Positions 28,301-40,900 of a DNA stretch of 64,000 bases are shown piece after piece (the stretch's first letter is position 1; each line of letters opens with the position of its first letter). The notes under the pieces were generated by a model. That model was not told where the DNA came from. It saw only the letters and a list, made by a program, of their open reading frames with translations, and made no database searches. Position numbers and translations under genes: made by a program. The stretch covers positions 37,457,716 to 37,521,715 of the forward strand of contig NC_087064.1 of the NCBI RefSeq assembly GCF_963678635.1, given 5' to 3'. This DNA comes from Symsagittifera roscoffensis (taxonomy: Eukaryota; Xenacoelomorpha; Acoela; Convolutidae).

Positions 28301-31300
28301 ATCGTCTGATACCTGAATTTTTATTTCAATTTTTCCCTGCTTGTCTCAACGTTCTAAGCTCACGTGATGTTTCTTAGGTTTGAATTGTGATATCGTCTGC
28401 CCATTCATCTGATGGTTTTTTAAAATCAATGTTCAGATTCTTTGGTTTCGCTCAGTCGATTAATATTTTTTTTTGCATGAGAGGATTCAGTAGAATTTTT
28501 TCCTCGCAGTTTTTTGAAAAGTTTATTTCGATTTTGTACATGATTTTCATTCAAAATGTTTGATCATTAAATCTGTATACATTTTTTTCCGACTGGATTC
28601 AACAATGTTTGTTCGCGTGATGTTCCATAGCCTCACTTTTGAACCGTGATGACTGTCAACTGCTCATTTAACTGATGATTTTCAAAGAATTATAGTCCTC
28701 AGTTTTGTTTGTTTCGTTTCAATAAATGAATAATTTTTGATTGAAAATCTAAGTAGTCGTTGAGATTTTTTTGCGATCTTTATAAGGGCCTCTTTTATGT
28801 TTAACTTTCTTTTTCTGGTTTGAATCAACGATGTTAAGTGGGAGTGATGTTCCATAGCCTCACTTTTGAATCTTGATGACTATCAAATGCCCATTTTATT
28901 GATTTTTTTGTTGGAACTCGAATGAGTGCAGATTGTGTTGATTTTTTTGTCGGAATGCTATCTGTTGACTTGCTGGTCTTCCGTTTTTGTGCAAAGCGTC
29001 AGTAGATTTTTTAGTGATCTTCATATGGGTCGTCTGATTCCTGAATTTTCTTTTTAATTTTCTCCTGCTTGTCTCAACGTTCTAAGCTCACGTGATGTTT
29101 CTTAGGTTTGAATTGTGATGAATATGGTCTGCCCATTCATCTGATGGTTTTTTTTAAAATCAGTGTTCAGTTTCTTTGGTTTTGTTTGAGTCGATTTATA
29201 ATTTTTTTTTGCATGAGAGGATTCAGTAGAATTTTTTCCTCGCAATTTTGTGAAAAGTTTATTTCGATTTTGTACATGATTTTCATTCAAAATGTTTGAT
29301 CATTAAATCTGTATACAATTTTTTCCGACTGGATTCAACGATGTTTGTTCGCGTGATGTTCCATAGCCTCACTTTTGAACCGTGATGACTGTCAACTACT
29401 CATTTAACTGATGATTTTCAAAGAATTATAGTCCTCAGTTTTGTTTGTTTCGTTTCAATAAATGAATAATTTTTGATTGAAATTCTAAGTAGTCGTTGAG
29501 ATTTTTTTGCGATCTTTATAAGGGCCTCTTTTATAATTTACTTTCTTTTTCTGGTTTGAATCAACGATGTTAAGTGGGAGTGATGTTCCATAGCCTCACT
29601 TTTGAATCTTGATGACTATCAAATGCCGATTTAATTAATTTTTTGTTGGAACTCGAATGAGTGCAGATTGTGTTGATTTTTTGTCGGAATGCTATCTGTT
29701 GACTTGCTGGTCTTCCGTTTTTGTGCAAAGCGTCAGTAGATTTTGTAGTGATCTTCATATGAGTCGTTTGATTCCTGAATTTTCTTTTCAATTTTCTCCT
29801 GCTTGTCTCAACGTTCTAAGCTCACGTGATGTTTCTTAGGTTTGAATTGTGATATCGTCTGCCCATTCATCTGATGGTTTTTTAAAATCAATGTTCAGAT
29901 TCTTTGGTTTCGCTCAGTCGATTAATATTTTTTTTTGCATGAGAGGATTCAGTAGAATTTTTTCCTCGCAGTTTTTTGAAAAGTTTATTTCGATTTTGTA
30001 CATGAGTTTCATTCAAAATGTTTGATCATTAAATCTGTATACATTTTTTTCCGACTGGATTCAACGATGTTTGTTCGCGTGATGTTCCATAGCCTCACTT
30101 TTGAACCGTGATGACTGTCAACTGCTCATTTAACTGATGATTTTCAAAGAATTATAGTCCTCAGTTTTGTTTGTTTCGTTTCAATAAATGAATAATTTTT
30201 GATTGAAAATCTAAGTAGTCGTTGAGATTTTTTTGCGATCTTTATAAGGGCCTCTTTTATGTTTAACTTTCTTTTTCTGGTTTGAATCAACGATGTTAAG
30301 TGGGAGTGATGTTCCATAGCCTCACTTTTGAATCTTGATGACTATCAAATGCCCATTTTATTGATTTTTTTGTTGGAACTCGAATGAGTGCAGATTGTGT
30401 TGATTTTTTTGTCGGAATGCTATCTGTTGACTTGCTGGTCTTCCGTTTTTGTGCAAAGCGTCAGTAGATTTTTTAGTGATCTTCATATGAGTCGTCTGAT
30501 TCCTGAATTTTCTTTTCAATTTTCTCCTGCTTGTCTCAACGTTCTAAGCTCACGTGATGTTTCTTAGGTTTGAATTGTGATGAATATGGTCTGCCCATTC
30601 ATCTGATGGTTTTTTTAAAAATCAGTGTTCAGTTTCTTTGGTTTTGTTTCAGTCGATTAATAATTTTTTTTTTGCATGAGAGGATTCAGTAGAATTTTTT
30701 CCTCGCAATTTTGTGAAAAGTTTATTTCGATTTTGTACATGATTTTCATTCAAATTGTTTGATCATTAAATTTTTGTACATTTTTTTCCGGCTGCATTCA
30801 ACGATGTTTTTTCGCGTGATGTTCCAAAGCCTCACTTTTGAACCATGATGACTGTCAACTGCTCATTTAACTGATGATGTTCAAAGAAATATAGTCCTCA
30901 GGTTTGTTTGTTTCGTTTCAATAAATGAATAATTTTTGATTGAAAATCTAAGTAGTCGTTGAGATTTTTTTGCGATCTTTATAAGGGCCTCTTTTATGTT
31001 TAACTTTCTTTTTCTGGTTTGAATCAACGATGTCAAGTGATAGTGATGTTCCATAGCCTCACTTTTGAATCTTGATGACTATCAAATGCCCATTTAATTG
31101 ATTTAATAATAATAAATTTTTTTAAATTTAGTGCTCAGTTTTTTTTCTGTCCATGAATATTTTTTTCTGAATGAAAGTTTATCAGTAGAAGAAAATTTTC
31201 CTCGCAATTTAGTGCAATGTTCATTCCGATTTTGTACATGATTTTCATTCAAAATGTTTGATCATTTAATTTGTATACTTTTTTTCCGGCTGGATTCAAC
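19340..31300. repeat. Satellite array, domain A3 (highly homogenised)
   Basis: Seventeen consecutive starts of the class a core (marker GTGGGAGTGATGTTCC and close variants) lie at about 19,380, 20,106, 20,829, 21,556, 22,284, 23,007, 23,738, 24,464, 25,191, 25,922, 26,649, 27,380, 28,110, 28,835, 29,571, 30,297 and 31,033. The spacing is 723-736 bp, mean about 728 bp. Monomers within a unit are about 246, 250 and 231 bp. Neighbouring units are almost identical apart from a few diagnostic variants, for example GGTTTCGCTCAG versus GGTTTCGTTTCAG, and CGCGTTGATG versus CGCGTGATG. These variants recur at multiples of two, three or four units, showing nested duplication. The domain ends in a (AAT)n-like patch at 31,104-31,115 and one diverged monomer. 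Confidence 0.97.
28110..28345. repeat. Foreign-type monomer inside the homogenised domain
   Basis: The class a core and its following spacer here differ from all A3 neighbours. The core reads TTTTTAAACTTGATGACT and CCCATATAAGTGATT. The spacer reads GGAAATCAATTGAGTGCAAA instead of the local GGAACTCGAATGAGTGCAGA. The GGAAATC form is the older A1/A2 type. Flanking b and c monomers are normal A3. This looks like a patch of older sequence left over, or brought in, by conversion. Confidence 0.75.
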
Positions 31301-32370
31301 ATTGATGAAAGTTATTAATCTGACTTGATGTTTTTTTTCTTTGTATAAAGCGTAAGTAGGTTTCGTAGTGATCTTCATATGAATTGTCCGATTCCTGAAC
31401 TTGGATTTACTCTTCTCCTGGTTTTCTCAACGTTTTTATTTTCATGTGATGTCTCTTAGCCTCTTTTTCGAACCGTGATGACTATCAACTGCCCATTTAG
31501 CTGATGATTTTTTAAAACTTAATGTTCAGTTTTGTTTGTTTTGTTCAAATCAATGAATAATTTTTTGAATGAAAGTTTTTGAGTGGACGAAATATTGTCT
31601 CGAAGTTTTGTGCAAAGGACATTTCAATTTTGTACATGAACATTATTTAAAATGTTTGCTCATTGAACTTCTATGTTTTTCTGGTTTGAAGCATGTTGAG
31701 TTCGTTTGATGTTCCATAGCCCCACTCATGAACCCTGATGATTATCAACTGCCCATTTAACTGATTTGTTTTCTTGCTAATTGAATGAGTGTGGAAAGTG
31801 TTATTTGCTTTCAGACGGAATAGTTATTTTCCTCTATTGAATTTCGTTTTCCCAGAAGAAACCTTTACTTGTGATGATTGACTAGAGTCTCTGAATATTG
31901 ATGAAAATTATTAATCTGATTTGGTGTTTTTTTGTCCAAAGCCTAAGTAGGTTTCTTAGTGATCTTCATATGAATTGTCCGATTCCTGAATTTAGATTTA
32001 CTCTTCTGGTTGTTTCAACGTTTTTAATTTCATGTTATGTCTCTTAGCCTCATTTTTGAATCGTGATGACTATCAACTGCCCATTTAGATGATGATTTTT
32101 TAGAACTAAATGTTCAGTTTTGTTTGTTTCGTTCCAATCAATGAATATTTTTTTGATTGGAAGTCTTTTGAGTAGACGAAAATTCACTCGAAATTTTGTG
32201 CAAAGTACACTTCAATTGTGTGCATGAAGAACTTAATTTAAAACGTTTGATCCTTGAAATTATAAATTTTTTCTGGTTTGAAGCAACAATGTTAAGTTCG
32301 TTTGATGTTCCATAGCCTCACTCTGAACCGTGATGACTATCAACTGCCCACTTAAAAAAATGTTTTGTAG

Positions 32371-33354
32371 AACTTTGCTTCTGTTTTGTTTATTTCGTTC
32401 CAATCAATGAAAAAGTTTTGGATGAAAGTGTAATGAGTAGAAGAATTATTTTTTGTTTGATGTTCGATAGCCCCACTGTTGAACCGGGATGACTATCAAC
32501 TGGACATTTAACTTTTTTTCTTGCAAATTGTATGAGTGTGGAATGTGTTATTTGCTTTCAGACGGAATAGTTATTCTCCTCTATTGAATATCTGTTTCCC
32601 AGAAGAAACCTTTACTTGTGATGATTGATTAGAGTCTCTGAACATTGATGAAAATTATTAATCTGATTTGGTGTTTTTTTTCTTTGTATAAAGCGTAAGT
32701 AGGTTTCTTGGTGATCTTCATATGAATTGTCCGATTCCTGAACTTAGATTTAATTTACTCTTCTACTGGTTGTCTCAACGTTTTTAATTTAAAGTGATGT
32801 CTCTTAGCCTCATTTTTGAACCGTGATGACTATCAACTGCCCATTTAAATATTTTTTTGTTGAACTTTGCTTCTGTTTTGTTTATTGCGTTCCAATCAAT
32901 GAAAAAGTTTTGGATGAAAGTGTAATGAGTAGAAGAATTATTTTTTGTTTGATGTTCGATAGCCCCACTGTTGAACCGGGATGACTATCAACTGGACATT
33001 TAACTTTTTTTCTTGCAAATTGTATGAGTGTGGAATGTGTTATTTGCTTTCAGACGGAATAGTTATTCTCCTCTATTGAATATCTGTTTCCCAGAAGAAA
33101 CCTTTACTTGTGATGATTGATTAGAGTCTCTGAACATTGATGAAAATTATTAATCTGATTTGGTGTTTTTTTTCTTTGTATAAAGCGTAAGTAGGTTTCT
33201 TGGTGATCTTCATATGAATTGTCCGATTCCTGAACTTAGATTTAATTTACTCTTCTACTGGTTGTCTCAACGTTTTTAATTTAAAGTGATGTCTCTTAGC
33301 CTCATTTTTGAACCGTGATGACTATCAACTGCCCATTTAGTTGATGATTTCTTA
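32371..33354. repeat. 492-bp tandem duplication lacking the class c core
   Basis: The block 32,371-32,862 is repeated at 32,863-33,354 almost base for base, including the unusual core text GAACCGGGATGACTATC and CAACTGGACATTTAAC. Each copy holds an a core and a b core but no c core. At the junction the b core (at about 32,793) runs directly into the spacer that normally follows c cores (TTGTTGAACTTTGCTTCTG). The crossover that made this duplication therefore lay inside the shared core. Confidence 0.88.
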
Positions 33355-35646
33355 GAACTTAATTTTTAATTTTGTTTAATTCGTTCCAGTCAATGAATAA
33401 TTTTTAGATTGAGCAGACGAATTTCACTCGAAATTTTGTGCAAAGTACACTTCAACTGTGTGCATGAAAAACTTCATTTAAAATGTTTGATCCTTGAAAT
33501 TATAATTTTTTTCTGGTTTGAAGCAACAATGTTAAGTTCGTTTGATGTTCCATAGTCTCACTCTTGAACCGTGATGACTATCAACTGCCCATTTAAATAT
33601 TTTTTTGTTGAACTTTGCTTCTGTTTTGTTTATTGCGTTCCAATCAATGAAAATTTTTTTGGCTGAAAGCCTAATGAGTAGAATTGTTTTTTGTTTGATG
33701 TTCTTTAGCCCCACTGTTGAACCGTGATGACTATCAACTGAACATTTAAATTCTTTTTTCTCGCAAATTGAATGAGTGTGGAATGTGTTATTTGATTTCA
33801 GACGGAATAGTTATTCTCCTCTTTTGAATGTCTGTTTACCAGAACAAACCTTTACTTGTGATGATTGATTAGTCTCTGAACATTGATGAAAGTTATTAAT
33901 CTGATTTGGTGTTTTTTTCTTTGTATAAAGCGTAAGTAGGTTTCTCAGTGATCTTCATATGAATTGTCCGATTTCTGAACATAGATTTACTCTTCTCCTG
34001 GTTGTCTCAACGTTTTTAATTTCATGTGATGTCTCTTAGCCTCATTTTTGAACCGTGATGACTATCAACTGCCCATTTAGCTGATGATTTTTTAAAACTT
34101 AATGTTCAGTTTTGTTTGTTTTGTTCAAATCAATGAATAATTTTTTGAATGAAAGTTTTTTGAGTGGACGAAATATTGTCTCGAAGTTTTGTGCAAAGGA
34201 CACTTCAATTTTGTACATGAACTTTATTTAAAATGTTTGATCTTTGAACTTATAAATTTTTCTGGTTTGAAGCAAAAATGTTCAGTTCATTTGATGTTCC
34301 ATAGCCTAACTCTTGAACCGCGATGACTATCAACTGCACATTTAACTTCTTTTTTCTTGCAAATTGAGTGAGTGTTGAATGTGTTATTTGCTTTCAGACG
34401 GAATAGTTATTTTCCTCTATTGAATGTCGGTTTTCCAGAAGAAACCTTTACTTGTGATGATTGACTAGAGTCTCTGAACATTGATGAAACTGATTAATCT
34501 GATTTGATGTTTTTTTTGTTTTTGTTCCCAAGCGTAAGTAGGTTTCGTAGTGATCTTCATATGAATTTTCCAATTCCTGAACTTAGATTTACTCTTCTCC
34601 TGGTTGTCTCAACGTTTTTAATTTCATGTGATGTCTTTTTGCCTCATTTTTGAATCGTGATGACTATCAACTGCCCATTTAGCTGATGATTTCTTAAAAC
34701 TTAATGTTCAGTTTTGTTTGTTTTGTTCAAATCAATGAATAATTTTTTGAATGAAAGTTTTTTGAGTGGACGAAATATTGTCTCGAAGTTTTGTGCAAAG
34801 GACACTTCAATTTTGTACATGAACTTTATTTAAAATATTTGATCTTTGAACTTATAAATTTTTCTGGTTTGAAGCAAAAATGTTCAGTTCATTTGATGTT
34901 CCATAGCCTAACTCTTGAACCGCGATGACTATCAACTGCCCATTTAAATACCTTGTTTGTAGAACTTTGCTTCTGTTTTGTTTATTTCGTTCAATTCAAT
35001 GAAAAATTTTTTGGATGAAAGTCTAATGAGTAGAAGACTTATTTTTTGTTTGATGTTCGTTAGCCGCACTGTTGAACCGTGACGACTATCAACTGCACAT
35101 TTAACTTCTTTTTTCTTGCAAATTGAGTGAGTGTTGAATGTGTTGTTTGCTTTCAGACGGAACAGTTACTTTCCTCTAATGAATGTCGGTTTTCCAGAAG
35201 AAACCTTTACTTGTGATGATTGACTAGAGTCTCTGAACATTGATGAAACTTATTAATCTGATTTGATGATTTTTTGTTTTTGTTCCCAAGCGTTAGTAGG
35301 TTTCGTAGTGATCTTCATATGAATTTTCCAATTCCTGAACTTAGATTTACTCTTCTCCTGGTTGTCTCAACGTTTTTAATTTCATGTGATGTCTTTTTGC
35401 CTCATTTTTGAATCGTGATGACTATCAACTGCCCATTTAGCTGATGATTTTTTAGAACTTAATGTTCAGTTTTGTTTGTTTCGTTCCAATCAAGGAATAT
35501 TTTTTTTAATGAAAATCTTTTGAGTAGACGAAAATTTACTCGAAATTTTGTGCAAAGTACACTTCAATTGTGTGCATGGACTTCATTTAAACTGTTTGAT
35601 CCTTGAAATTATAATCTTTTTCTGGTTTGAAGCAACAATGTTAAGT

Positions 35647-35716
35647 TATTATAATTATATATATTTATTAGTAATTATTAATTTTTTTAAATTATTTATA
35701 ATATATATAATTATTT
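35647..35716. repeat. A/T-only island replacing a satellite core (copy 1)
   Basis: After AACAATGTTAAGT, where every other unit has the c core, about 70 bp of almost pure A/T occur. They contain near-inverted arms (TATAATTATATATATT and AATATATATAATTA). The usual spacer, TTTTGTAGAACTTTG, then resumes. The monomer thus lacks the core box. The origin may be replication slippage, a small inverted-repeat insertion, or deletion with fill-in. Confidence 0.85.
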
Positions 35717-37913
35717 TGTAGAACTTTGGTTCTGTTTTCCTTATTTCGTTCTAATAAGTTTTTTTGGATGAAAGTCTAATGAGTAGAAGAATTTTTTTCC
35801 TTTGATCTTTGATCGCCCCACTGTTGAACCGTGATGACTATCAACTGCACATTAAACTATTTGCAAAAACTTTTTTTTCTTGCAAATTGAATGAGTGTGG
35901 AATGTGTTATTTGCTTTCAGACGGAATAGTTATTTCCCTCTATTGAATGTCGCTTTTCCAGAAGAAGAAATCTTCACTTGTGATGATTGACTAGAGTCTC
36001 TGAACATTGATGAAACTTTTAAATCTGATTTGATTCTTTTTTTGTTTTTGTCCCAAGCGTAAGAAGGTTTCATAGTGATCTTCATATGAATTGTCCGATT
36101 CCTGAACTTAGATTTACTCTTATCCTGGTTGTCTCAACGAATTTAATTTCATGTGATGTCCCTTAGCCTCATTTTTGAGTCTTGATGACTATCAACTGCC
36201 CATTTAGCTGATGATTTTTTAGAACTAAATGTTCAATTTTGTTTGTTTCGTTCCAACATTGAATAATTTATTGAATGAAAGTCTTTTGAGTAGACGAAAA
36301 TTTACTCGAAATTTTGTGCAAAGTACACTTCAATTGTGTGCATGGACTTCATTTAAAATGTTTGATCCTTGAAATTATAATCTTTTTCTGGTTTGAAGCA
36401 ACAATGTTAAGTTCGTTCGATGTTCCATAGCCTCACTCTTGAACCGTGATGACTATCAACTGCCCATTCAAATAATTTTTTGTAGAACTTTGCTTCTGTT
36501 TTGTTTATTTCGTTCAATCAATTAAAAAATTTTTGGATGAAAGTCTAATGAGTAGAAGACTTCTTTTTTGTTTGATGTTTGATAGGCCCACTGTTGAACC
36601 GTGATGACTATCAACTGCACATTTAACTTCTGTTTTCTTGGAAATTGAATGAGTGTTGAATTTGTTATTTGCTTTCAGAAGGACTAGCTATTTTCCTCTA
36701 TTGAATGTCGGTTTACTTGTGATGATTGACTAGAGTCTCTGAACATTGATGAAACTTATGAATCTGATTTGATGTTTTTTTTTTGTTTTTGTCCCAAGTG
36801 TAAGTAAGTTTTTTAGTGATCTTCACATGAATTGTCCGATTCGTGAACTTGGATTTACTCTTCTCCTGGTTGTCTCAACGAATTTAATTTCATGTGATGT
36901 CTCTTAGCCTCATTTTTGAATCGTGATGACTATCAACTGCCCATTTAGCTGATGATTTTTTAGAACTAAATGTTCAATTTTGTTTGTTTCGTTCCAACAA
37001 TGAATAGTTTTTTGAATGAACGTCTTTTGAGCAGACGAAATTTTACTCGGAATTTTGTGCAAAGTACACTTCAGTTGTGTTCATGGACTTCATTTAAATT
37101 GTTTGATCCTTGAAATTATAATCTTTTTCTGGTTTGAAGCAACAATATTAAGTTCCTTTGATGTTCCATAGCCTCACTCTTGAACCGTGATGACTATCAA
37201 CTGCCCATTTAAATATTTTTTTGTAGAACTTTGGTTCTGTTTTGTTTGTTTCGTTCCAATCAAGGAAAAATTTTTTGGATGAAAGTCTAATGAGTAGAAG
37301 ACTTATTTTTTGTTTGATGTTCGTTAGCCGGACTGTTGAACCGTGATGACTATCAACTGCACATTTAACTTCTTTTTTCTTGCAAATTGAATGAGTGTTG
37401 AATGTGTTATTTGCTTTCAGACGGAATAGTTATTTTCCTCTATTGAATGTCGGTTTTCCAGAAGAAGAAATCTTCACTTGTGATGATTGACTAGAGTCTC
37501 TGAACATTGATGAAACTTATTAATCTGATTTGATGATTTTTTGTTTTTGTTCCCAAGCGTAAGTAGGTTTCGTAGTGATCTTCATATGAATTTTCCAATT
37601 CCTGAACTTAGATTTACTCTTCTCCTGGTTGTCTCAACGTTTTTAATTTCATGTGATGTCTTTTTGCCTCATTTTTGAATCGTGATGACTATCAACTGCC
37701 CATTTAGCTGATGATTTTTTAGAACTAAATGTTCAGTTTTGTTTGTTTCGTTCCAATCAAGGAATATTTTTTTTAATGAAAATCTTTTGAGTAGACGAAA
37801 ATTTACTCGAAATTTTGTGCAAAGTACACTTCAATTGTGTGCATGGACTTCATTTAAACTGTTTGATCCTTGAAATTATAATCTTTTTCTGGTTTGAAGC
37901 AACAATGTTAAGT

Positions 37914-37983
37914 TATTATAATTATATATATTTATTAGTAATTATTAATTTTTTTAAATTATTTATAATATATATAATTATTT
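37914..37983. repeat. A/T-only island replacing a satellite core (copy 2)
   Basis: Second copy of the box-less A/T island, same sequence and same position in the unit as at 35,647. It was carried here by the 2,267-bp duplication. Its near identity to copy 1 dates the duplication as recent. Confidence 0.85.
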
Positions 37984-40900
37984 TGTAGAACTTTGGTTCT
38001 GTTTTCCTTATTTCGTTCTAATAAGTTTTTTTGGATGAAAGTCTAATGAGTAGAAGAATTTTTTTCCTTTGATCTTTGATCGCCCCACTGTTGAACCGTG
38101 ATGACTATCAACTGCACATTAAACTATTTGCAAAAACTATTTTTTTTCTTGCAAATTGAATGAGTGTGGAATGTGTTATTTGCTTTCAGACGGAATAGTT
38201 ACTTCCCTCTATTGAATGTCGCTTTTCCAGAAGAAGAAATCTTCACTTGTGATGATTGACTAGAGTCTCTGAACATTGATGAAACTTTTAAATCTGATTT
38301 GATTCTTTTTTTGTTTTTGTCCCAAGCGTAAGAAGGTTTCATAGTGATCTTCATATGAATTGTCCGATTCCTGAACTTAGATTTACTCTTATCCTGGTTG
38401 TCTCAACGAATTTAATTTCATGTGATGTCCCTTAGCCTCATTTTTGAATCGTGATGACTATCAACTGCCCATTTAGCTGATGATTTTTTAGAACTAAATG
38501 TTCAATTTTGTTTGTTTCGTTCCAACAATGAATAATTTATTGAATGAAAGTCTTTTGAGTAGACGAAAATTTACTCGAAATTTTGTGCAAAGTACACTTC
38601 AATTGTGTGCATGGACTTCATTTAAAATGTTTGATCCTTGAAATTATAATCTTTTTCTGGTTTGAAGCAACAATGTTAAGTTCGTTCGATGTTCCATAGC
38701 CTCACTCTTGAACCGTGATGACTATCAACTGCCCATTCAAATAATTTTTTGTAGAACTTTGCTTCTGTTTTGTTTATTTCGTTCAATCAATTAAAAAAAT
38801 TTTGGATGAAAGTCTAATGAGTAGAAGACTTCTTTTTTGTTTGATGTTTGATAGGCCCACTGTTGAACCGTGATGACTATCAACTGCACATTTAACTTCT
38901 GTTTTCTTGGAAATTGAATGAGTGTTGAATTTGTTATTTGCTTTCAGAAGGACTAGCTATTTTCCTCTATTGAATGTCGGTTTACTTGTGATGATTGACT
39001 AGAGTCTCTGAACATTGATGAAACTTATGAATCTGATTTGATGTTTTTTTTTGTTTTTGTCCCAAGTGTAAGTAAGTTTTTTAGTGATCTTCACATGAAT
39101 TGTCCGATTCGTGAACTTGGATTTACTCTTCTCCTGGTTGTCTCAACGAATTTAATTTCATGTGATGTCTCTTAGCCTCATTTTTGAATCGTGATGACTA
39201 TCAACTGCCCATTTAGCTGATGATTTTTTAGAACTAAATGTTCAATTTTGTTTGTTTCGTTCCAACAATGAATAGTTTTTTGAATGAACGTCTTTTGAGC
39301 AGACGAAATTTTACTCGGAATTTTGTGCAAAGTACACTTCAGTTGTGTTCATGGACTTCATTTAAATTGTTTGATCCTTGAAATTATAATCTTTTTCTGG
39401 TTTGAAGCAACAATATTAAGTTCCTTTGATGTTCCATAGCCTCACTCTTGAACCGTGATGACTATCAACTGCCCATTTAAATATTTTTTTGTAGAACTTT
39501 GGTTCTGTTTTGTTTGTTTCGTTCCAATCAATGAAAAATTTTTTGGATGAAAGTCTAATGAGTAGAAGACTTATTTTTTGTTTGATGTTCGTTAGCCGGA
39601 CTGTTGAACCGTGATGACTATCAACTGCACATTTAACTTCTTTTTTCTTGCAAATTGAATGAGTGTTGAATGTGTTATTTGCTTTCAGACGGAATAGTTA
39701 TTTTCCTCTATTGAATGTCGGTTTTCCAGAACAAACCTTTACTTGTGATGATTGACTAGAGTCTCTGAACATTGATGAAACTTATTAATCTGATTTGATG
39801 TTTTTTTTTTGTTTTTGTTCCCAAGCGTAAGTAGGTTTCGTAGTGATCTTCATATGAATTTTCCAATTCCTGAACTTAGATTTACTCTTCTCCTGGTTGT
39901 CTCAACGTTTTAAATTTCATGTGATGTCTCTTTGCCTCATTTTTGAATCGTGATGACTATCAACTGCCCATTTAGCTGATGAGTTCTTAGAACTAAATGT
40001 TCAGTTTTGTTTGTTTCGTTCCAATCAATGAATAATCTTTTGAATGAAAGTCTTTTGAGTAGACGAAATTTTTACTCGAAAGTTTGTGCAAAGGACACTT
40101 CAGTTTTGTAGATGAACTTCATTTAAAATGTTTGCTCATTGAATTTATATGTTTTTCTGGTTTGAAGCAACAATATTAAGTTCCTTTGATGTTCCATAGC
40201 CTAACTCTTGAACCGTGATTACTATCAACTGCCCATTTAAATACTTTATTTGTAGAACTTTGCTTCTGTTTTGTTTGTTTGGTTCAAATCAATGAAAAAT
40301 TTTTTGAAAGAAAGTCTAATGAGTAGAAGACTTATTTTTTGTTTGATGTTCGTTAGTCCCACTGTTGAACCGTGATGACTATCAACTGCACATTTAACTT
40401 CTTTTTTTCTTGCAAATTGATTGAGTTTTGAATGTGTTATTTGCTTTCAGACGGAATAGTTATTTTCCTCTATTGAATGTCGGTTTTCCAGAAGAAACTT
40501 TTACTTGTGATGATTGACTGGAGTCTCTGAACATTGATGAAACTTATTAATCTGATTTGATGTTTTTTTGTTTTTGTCCCAAGCGTGAGTAGGTTTCTTA
40601 GTGATCTTCATATGAATTGTCCGAATCCTGAACTTGGATTTACTCTTCTCCTGGTTGTCTCAACGTTTTTAATTTCATGTGACGTCTCTTAGCCTCATTT
40701 TCGAATCGTGATGACTATCAACTGCCCATTTAACTGATGATTTTTTAGAACTAAATGTTCAGTTTTGTATGTTTCCTTCCAATCAAGGAAGAATTTTTTG
40801 AATGGAAGTTTTTTGAGTAGACGAAAATTTACTCGAAATTTTGTGCAAAGTACACTTCAATTGTGTGCATAGACTTCATTTAAAATGTTTGATCCTTGAA

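Larger units (their letters stand above)
35260..39725. repeat. Tandem duplication of a three-unit block, offset 2,267 bp
   Basis: Sequence from about 35,260 to 37,455 reappears at about 37,528-39,725 with very few differences. Shared private markers include an A/T island that replaces a core (35,647 and 37,914), TTTGATCTTTGATCGCCCC, and AGAAGGACTAGCTATTTTCC. The offset is 2,267 bp, three B units. The copies part at the second end, where the first reads CCAGAAGAAGAAATCTTC and the second reads CCAGAACAAACCTTTAC. Confidence 0.9.

Noticed and set aside
10382-29839. Repeated small ORFs of 73 codons (minus) and 60 codons (plus) in nearly every satellite unit
   Set aside because: They occupy both strands of the same monomer, recur only because the DNA repeats, break wherever the repeat mutates, and resemble no protein. 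No start context or codon pattern supports coding.
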